Source of the DNA: Solirubrobacteraceae bacterium
GTDB lineage: Bacteria; Actinomycetota; Thermoleophilia; Solirubrobacterales; Solirubrobacteraceae
Reading direction: 5' to 3'
Assembly: GCA_030038955.1 (NCBI GenBank)
Contig: JASHQV010000481.1
Location: 1-9,021, forward strand
Length of the DNA stretch: 9,021 nucleotides
Shown here: piece after piece, positions 5,590 to 9,021 of the stretch
Layout: every line of letters starts with the position of its first letter
Numbering within the stretch: the first letter of the stretch is position 1
Made by a program: the position numbers and the translations under genes
Notes under the pieces: generated by a model
Databases searched by the model: none
What the model saw: only the letters and a program-made list of their open reading frames with translations
Told to the model about the DNA's origin: nothing

Positions 5590-6903
5590 GTGAGCACCGC
5601 GACCGACAGCTCGACGATCGAGCAGCAGCTCATCCGGCGCCGCGAGGCGGTCGCCGCCGCCTGGGATCTGGACGACGCGATCGTCCTGATCAGCGCGGGC
5701 GAGCTGATCAGCCGCCCCGGCCGCGCCGACGCGACCTATCGGTTCGAGGCGCACACCGAGTACTACTACCTGACCGACCGCAACCGCCCGCACGGCGTGC
5801 TCGCGTTCGACCCCGCCGCCGGCTGGGTCGACTTCGTGGCGCCGGTCACCGCCGACGACCGCCTCTGGTCGGGAGCGCCGGCGGCCGGTCCCGAAGGCCC
5901 CACGACCGACGACCTCGAGGCGTGGCTGCGCCAGCGCCGCGCTCGCGCGATCGCCGGGCTGGGCGCGCCTCCGCCTGCCACGCTCGCGGCCGACGTGACG
6001 CTCGATCGGCAGCTGAGCGAGGAGCTGCGGTTCGACCTCGACGTGGTCAGGCGCCCCAAGGACCCCGTCGAGCTCGAGCGGATGCGCACCGCCGAGCGGG
6101 CCACGGGCGCGGCTTTCGCGGTCGCCGCCGGGCTGATCGAGGCGGGCGTCAGCGAGCGCCAGCTGCAGGTCGAGTTCGAGGCCGAGGCGCTCCGCCGGGG
6201 CGCCGACGCGATCGCCTTCGAGACGATCGTCGGCAGCGGCCCGAACTCGGCCGTGCTGCACTTCGCGCCGACCGATCGTCGCCTCGGTACGGGCGAGCTG
6301 GTGCTGATCGACGCCGGCGGCGAGTACCTCGGCTACGCGAGTGACATCACCCGCACCTACCCGGTCGACGGCCGGCTCGACCCCGAGCAGCGTGAGCTGC
6401 ACGCGGTCGTCCACGCGGCACAGCGGGCGGCGATCGACCGCTGCGCGCCCGGCGCGGAGTGGCGGGACGTGCACCGCGTGGCGGCCGCGACGATCGCCGA
6501 GGGCCTGGCCGCCCACGGCCTCCTGCGCGGCGACCCCGAGACGCTGGTCGAGTCCGGCGCCACCTGGCTGTTCTCGCCGCACGGGATCGGCCACCTGGTG
6601 GGGCTCGGTGTGCGCGACGCGGCCGGCCCCCTGCGCCAGCGCCGCCACGATCCCAAGCCGTTCCCGAACCTGCGCATGGACCTGCCGCTCGAGCCGGGGA
6701 TGGTTGTGACCGTCGAGCCCGGGGTGTACTTCGTGGCGGCGATCCTGGGCGATCCCGAGCGCCGCCACCGCTTCCGCGACCAGGTCGACTGGCAGCAAGT
6801 CGACCGCCTGCTCGGCTTCGGCGGCATCCGCATCGAGGACAACGTCCTGATCACCGCGGACGGGCACGAGGTGATCACCGCGGACGTGCCTGTCTTGCGG
6901 TGA
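5590..6903 (+). CDS. M24B Xaa-Pro peptidase (aminopeptidase P / prolidase type)
   Basis: A predicted 437-aa cytosolic metallopeptidase that cleaves bonds before proline (aminopeptidase P or Xaa-Pro dipeptidase). An N-terminal creatinase-like domain (about 1-150, with EYYYLTD near 57) precedes the pita-bread catalytic domain. All five metal ligands are seen: D241 (LIDAGG), D252 (ASDITRT), H335 (HGIGH), E376 (VTVEPG) and E416 (GIRIEDN). The spacing from H to E (41) and E to E (40) resembles eukaryotic-type prolidase more than E. coli PepP. The position usually held by a catalytic His, seven residues after H335, is Arg342 (GLGVRDA). The GTG at 5590 is the first plausible in-frame start, 16 nt after the symporter stop; its ribosome site is weak, and an upstream in-frame ATG at 5488 would lie inside the symporter gene. 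Nothing links its function to carboxylate uptake; it may simply be co-transcribed. Confidence 0.9.
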   Translation: MSTATDSSTIEQQLIRRREAVAAAWDLDDAIVLISAGELISRPGRADATYRFEAHTEYYYLTDRNRPHGVLAFDPAAGWVDFVAPVTADDRLWSGAPAAGPEGPTTDDLEAWLRQRRARAIAGLGAPPPATLAADVTLDRQLSEELRFDLDVVRRPKDPVELERMRTAERATGAAFAVAAGLIEAGVSERQLQVEFEAEALRRGADAIAFETIVGSGPNSAVLHFAPTDRRLGTGELVLIDAGGEYLGYASDITRTYPVDGRLDPEQRELHAVVHAAQRAAIDRCAPGAEWRDVHRVAAATIAEGLAAHGLLRGDPETLVESGATWLFSPHGIGHLVGLGVRDAAGPLRQRRHDPKPFPNLRMDLPLEPGMVVTVEPGVYFVAAILGDPERRHRFRDQVDWQQVDRLLGFGGIRIEDNVLITADGHEVITADVPVLR

Positions 6904-6905
6904 GC

Positions 6906-6939
6906 GGGCGGCCCCTGGCTTGCGGGCCAGGGGCCGCCC
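6906..6939. terminator. 14-bp hairpin between convergent genes
   Basis: Arms 6906-6919 and 6926-6939 pair perfectly around TTGCGG. It begins two bases after the peptidase stop (6901-6903) and lies 44 nt beyond the end of the convergent Fur-family gene (6984). There is no T-run on either side, so it may be a U-tract-free bidirectional terminator shared by the two genes. Confidence 0.6.
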
Positions 6940-6983
6940 CGGCAGCTGCCGGTGCAGTCGAGCTCAGCCGCCGCGAGCTCGAG

Positions 6984-7433
6984 TCAGCCGCAGTCCGGGC
7001 AGGACCCGTGCAGCACGATCTCGTGCTCGTCGACGCGGATTGGCACGCGCCCGCTGAGGCTGGCGATCGCGGTCTCGAGGCCGGAGTCGGTGAATGGCAT
7101 CACCGTTCCGCAGCTGTCGCAAACGAGGTGGTGATGGTGCTCGCGCTCGCCGCGGACGGGCTCGTAGCGCGCCATTGCCTGGCCGACCTGGAGGCGCTGT
7201 ACGAGGTCGAGCCGCTCGAGCTCGTCGAGGATCCGGTAGATGCTGGCCCGTCCCACCGGACGCTCGCTCGAGCGCAACACGTCCTCGATCTCGACCGCCG
7301 ACAGTGCACAGGCCTGCGAGTCGAGCAGCTCCAGCACGGCTTCACGGGCGGCGCCGTTGTGATGCCGGCCTTGCCTCAGCTGACGCCGGGCCTGCTCTGC
7401 CCAGCTCTCGTCTTGCTGGCGGCGGGATGGCAC
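6984..7433 (-). CDS. zur: Fur-family metalloregulator, probably Zur
   Basis: A 149-aa Fur-superfamily repressor, predicted to bind DNA when loaded with metal. A winged-helix domain (about 22-92) has the recognition helix near 61-72 (GRASIYRILDEL). The dimer domain begins with HHHHLVCDSCG (99-109), and the chain ends CPDCG. The two Cys pairs (C105/C108 and C145/C148) form the structural zinc site of this family. Zur, not Fur, is inferred because the gene is divergent from a ZnuA/ZnuC-type transporter, and because actinobacterial Zur shares the HHHHLVC-x-SCG and C-terminal Cys-pair layout; Mn- or Fe-specific regulation is not excluded. The start is GTG at 7433, with only a weak AGG upstream; no better internal start exists before the helix-turn-helix. 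It may repress itself through the operator at 7475-7487. Confidence 0.88.
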   Translation of the reverse strand: MPSRRQQDESWAEQARRQLRQGRHHNGAAREAVLELLDSQACALSAVEIEDVLRSSERPVGRASIYRILDELERLDLVQRLQVGQAMARYEPVRGEREHHHHLVCDSCGTVMPFTDSGLETAIASLSGRVPIRVDEHEIVLHGSCPDCG

Positions 7434-7513
7434 GACCTGAGTGTAGCCTGACCGACGGTCGAAACAAATATAGGAATGAGACTCATTTTGTGGTAGTCTG
7501 CCGAGCGCTTCCG
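7434..7513. promoter_or_regulatory. Divergent promoter region of the zinc-uptake locus
   Basis: An 80-nt AT-richer island between the two divergent starts. On the minus strand TATATT (7472-7467) is a good -10, giving the regulator a leader of about 27 nt. On the plus strand TAGTCT (7494-7499) is a possible -10, which would place the start of RNA within about 10 nt of the ATG at 7514; this fits the lack of a ribosome site there. Neither -35 is convincing. A second small palindrome, GACCG-A-CGGTC, lies at 7450-7460. Confidence 0.5.
7475..7487. promoter_or_regulatory. Probable Zur box (6-1-6 inverted repeat)
   Basis: AATGAG-A-CTCATT is a perfect inverted repeat centred at 7481, within the context GGAATGAGACTCATTTT. 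Fur-family operators are AT-rich 7-1-7 repeats, and actinobacterial Zur boxes share the general form with ATT/AAT flanks. It sits just upstream of the TATATT -10 of the regulator gene and between the presumed -35 and the TAGTCT -10 of the transporter gene, so one bound dimer could block both promoters. Confidence 0.65.
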
Positions 7514-8482
7514 ATGCGTACGTTTGTCGCCACCAGAGCCGCCGCGGCCAGACGCGCTTCCGTCAGGCTGGCGTCGCTGCAGGGCTCGCTCGCGCTGGCC
7601 GCGTGCCTCGCGCTGGCCGCGTCCGGGTGCGGGGCGACCGTCGTTACCGCCGGTCGCGGCAGGATCCTCGCAGTCGGCGCCGAGAACGAGTACGCCAACG
7701 TGATCTCGCAGGTCGGCGGCCGCTACGTGAAGGTCGCGGCGATCATGGACAACCCCAACACCGACCCGCACACGTTCGAGGCCAGCCCGAGCGTCGCAGG
7801 CACGGTCAGCACGGCTCAGCTGGTCGTCCAGAACGGGCTCGGCTACGACGACTTCATGACCCGGATCGAGGCGGCCGCCCCCAGCTCGAGGCGGGTCGTG
7901 ATCGACGTCCAGCACCTGCTGCGCGTACCGGACACCCAGTGGAATCCGCATCTCTGGTACGCCCCCCGAACGATGCCGGCGGTTGCGGCTGCGGTCGCGA
8001 CGGCGCTGATCCGCCTGTCGCCCCAGCACGCTGCCTACTTCCGCGCGCGCGCCCGCGGCTTCGACGCCTCGCTGAGACCGTGGTACCGCGCGCTGGCGGC
8101 CTTCCGACGGCGCTACGCCGGCACCGGCGTGGCCACCACCGAGCCGGTCGCGGACTACATGCTGAGCGCCTCCGGCGCACGCGTGCTAACGCCGCAGTCG
8201 CTGCAGCTCGACATCATGAACGGCGTCGACCCGGCGCCGCAGGCGGTCAGCCGCGAGGACGCGCTGCTGGCGCGCGGGCAGGTCCGGGCGTTCGTCTACA
8301 ACCGGCAGGTGACCGACTTGATCACGCAGTCGTTCCTGCGCGTCGCCGCCGCCCATCGGATCCCGGTCGTCGGCGTCTACGAGACGATGCCACGCGGCTA
8401 CGACTACCAGCGGTGGATGCTGGCGGAGACCGCTGCGTTGCGCGCAGCGGTCGCATCTGGGCGGTCGACGCAGACGCTATGA
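7514..8482 (+). CDS. Metal (probably zinc) ABC transporter substrate-binding lipoprotein, ZnuA-class variant
   Basis: A 322-aa solute-binding protein of the cluster-9 (ZnuA/TroA) family that should capture Zn2+ outside the membrane and deliver it to its ABC transporter. The N-terminus is Arg-rich followed by a hydrophobic stretch and a lipobox ending ASGC, so Cys39 is the likely lipidated residue (LAAC at Cys31 is an alternative). Expected metal ligands H86 (DPHTFE) and H146 (NPHLWY) are present. Where ZnuA has its third His there is instead TTEPVADYM (E210), and the last acidic ligand is probably E290 in VYETMP. The His-rich loop of E. coli ZnuA is absent. The ATG at 7514 is the only start consistent with a signal peptide; an upstream open frame runs through the operator. 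No ribosome site is seen. Its TGA overlaps the ATG of the ATPase gene (ATGA at 8479-8482). Confidence 0.88.
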   Translation: MRTFVATRAAAARRASVRLASLQGSLALAACLALAASGCGATVVTAGRGRILAVGAENEYANVISQVGGRYVKVAAIMDNPNTDPHTFEASPSVAGTVSTAQLVVQNGLGYDDFMTRIEAAAPSSRRVVIDVQHLLRVPDTQWNPHLWYAPRTMPAVAAAVATALIRLSPQHAAYFRARARGFDASLRPWYRALAAFRRRYAGTGVATTEPVADYMLSASGARVLTPQSLQLDIMNGVDPAPQAVSREDALLARGQVRAFVYNRQVTDLITQSFLRVAAAHRIPVVGVYETMPRGYDYQRWMLAETAALRAAVASGRSTQTL

Positions 8483-9021
8483 GCGCTGCGCCAGCGCCGA
8501 TCGGGTCGCCGCCGGGGCCAGTCCTGTCGGTCGACGGGGTTCACGTCAACCTCGGCGGGCGCAACGTGCTCAGCGACGTCAGCTTCACGATCGGCGCCGG
8601 CCAGTTCACCGGCTTGATCGGCGCTAACGGCGCCGGCAAGACCACGCTGATGCGGGTGATCCTCGGGCTCCAGGCGCCGGCTCGCGGGCGCGTGCTGCTC
8701 ACCGCGGGAGCGACCGGAGGCGCCTTCGAGCAGGCGGGCGCCCGCGCGAACGCGGGCGCCCGCGCTGCCACCACGCGCTCCGCATCCGTTGGCTACGTGC
8801 CCCAGAAGTTCCTGCTTGACCCCGACATCCCGCTGCGCGCGCGAGACCTCGTCGCGCTCGGTCTCGACGGGCACCGGCTGGGGCCGCGGCTCCCGTCGCG
8901 CCGCCGCCGTCAGCGCGTCGACGAGATGATCGCAGCGGTGGGGGCCGAGACGTTCGCCGGTCAGCGGGTCGGGCGCCTGTCGGGCGGCGAGCAGCAGCGC
9001 GTGCTGATCGCGCACGCGCTG
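8479..9021 (+). CDS. znuC: Metal ABC transporter ATP-binding protein, ZnuC-like (3' end outside window)
   Basis: The first 181 codons of an ATPase run open to the window edge. The Walker A motif GANGAGKT is at 48-55, the Q-loop glutamine at 109 (GYVPQK), and the ABC signature LSGGEQQR at 167-174; Walker B lies beyond the edge. It should power zinc import with the lipoprotein encoded immediately upstream (4-nt overlap), and a ZnuB-type permease is expected downstream. Between Walker A and the Q-loop is a low-complexity Ala/Gly/Arg insert (about 77-102) that includes a duplicated AGARA segment made by an 18-nt DNA repeat. The first 14 residues are a Pro/Ala-rich extension before the normal domain start. 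Substrate is inferred from context. Confidence 0.88.
   Translation, partial: MSAAPAPIGSPPGPVLSVDGVHVNLGGRNVLSDVSFTIGAGQFTGLIGANGAGKTTLMRVILGLQAPARGRVLLTAGATGGAFEQAGARANAGARAATTRSASVGYVPQKFLLDPDIPLRARDLVALGLDGHRLGPRLPSRRRRQRVDEMIAAVGAETFAGQRVGRLSGGEQQRVLIAHAL
8734..8769 (+). repeat. 18-nt tandem duplication inside the ATPase gene
   Basis: Two in-frame units, 8734-8751 and 8752-8769, both start with the 12-nt perfect palindrome GCGGGCGCCCGC and share their first 14 bases. They encode AGARAN and AGARAA. The unit is a multiple of three, so the reading frame is kept. It lies in the loop between Walker A and the Q-loop, where insertions are tolerated. Confidence 0.7.

Noticed and set aside
3900..5633. 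Long open frame (577 codons) on the minus strand opposite the symporter
   Set aside because: It is the antisense shadow of a clearly coding gene; its translation is Arg/Gln/His-rich with no family features, as expected for GC-rich DNA lacking stop codons.
5296..6867. Long open frame (523 codons) on the minus strand opposite the peptidase
   Set aside because: Antisense shadow of the M24B gene; low-complexity Arg/Gly/Val composition and no recognisable domain or ribosome site.
7094..7513. 140-codon upstream extension of the metal-binding lipoprotein
   Set aside because: It overlaps the Zur-like gene in antisense and runs through the operator and promoters; the signal peptide and lipobox begin only after the ATG at 7514.

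Overview
The window is very GC-rich and densely coded, with GTG starts and four-base stop/start overlaps. Together with the LytS/LytTR–symporter cluster, this suggests a high-GC actinobacterium, possibly a deep-branching lineage such as Thermoleophilia. The lineage is inferred from style only; there is no rRNA or marker gene to confirm it.

Layout. Positions 1-156 are the last 51 codons of an unrecognised plus-strand gene. Positions 157-624 hold no credible gene but are rich in structure: a perfect 16-bp hairpin, a 23-nt motif repeated at 62-bp spacing, an orphan intrinsic terminator, a short 21-nt tandem repeat and a perfect 19-bp terminator hairpin. A minus-strand SatP/AceTr (GPR1/FUN34/YaaH) acetate-type transporter follows (625-1269). 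Diverging from it is a tightly overlapped plus-strand operon: LytS-type histidine kinase (1407-2657), LytTR response regulator (2654-3409), a small two-helix membrane protein resembling YjcH/DUF485 (3406-3813) and an ActP/MctC-like sodium:solute symporter (3810-5573). An M24B Xaa-Pro peptidase (5590-6903) follows 16 nt later.

A strong hairpin (6906-6939) separates this block from a zinc-homeostasis module: a minus-strand Fur-family regulator, probably Zur (6984-7433), diverging from a metal-binding lipoprotein of the ZnuA class (7514-8482), which overlaps the start of a ZnuC-like ATPase (8479 to the window edge). An AT-rich promoter region between regulator and transporter contains a perfect 6-1-6 inverted repeat that looks like the shared Zur operator.

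How it works together. The first module looks like sensing and uptake of a small carboxylate (acetate, pyruvate or similar): a LytS/LytTR pair adjoins a symporter with its small partner, and a second, unrelated acetate-type transporter lies divergently next to it. The second module is a classic zinc-repressed uptake locus. I see no phage, transposon, CRISPR or defence genes. The most unusual items are the structured intergenic region at 157-600, an extra-membrane insert in the symporter, non-canonical residues at expected ligand or catalytic positions of the peptidase and the metal-binding lipoprotein, and a small repeat-derived insert in the ATPase.
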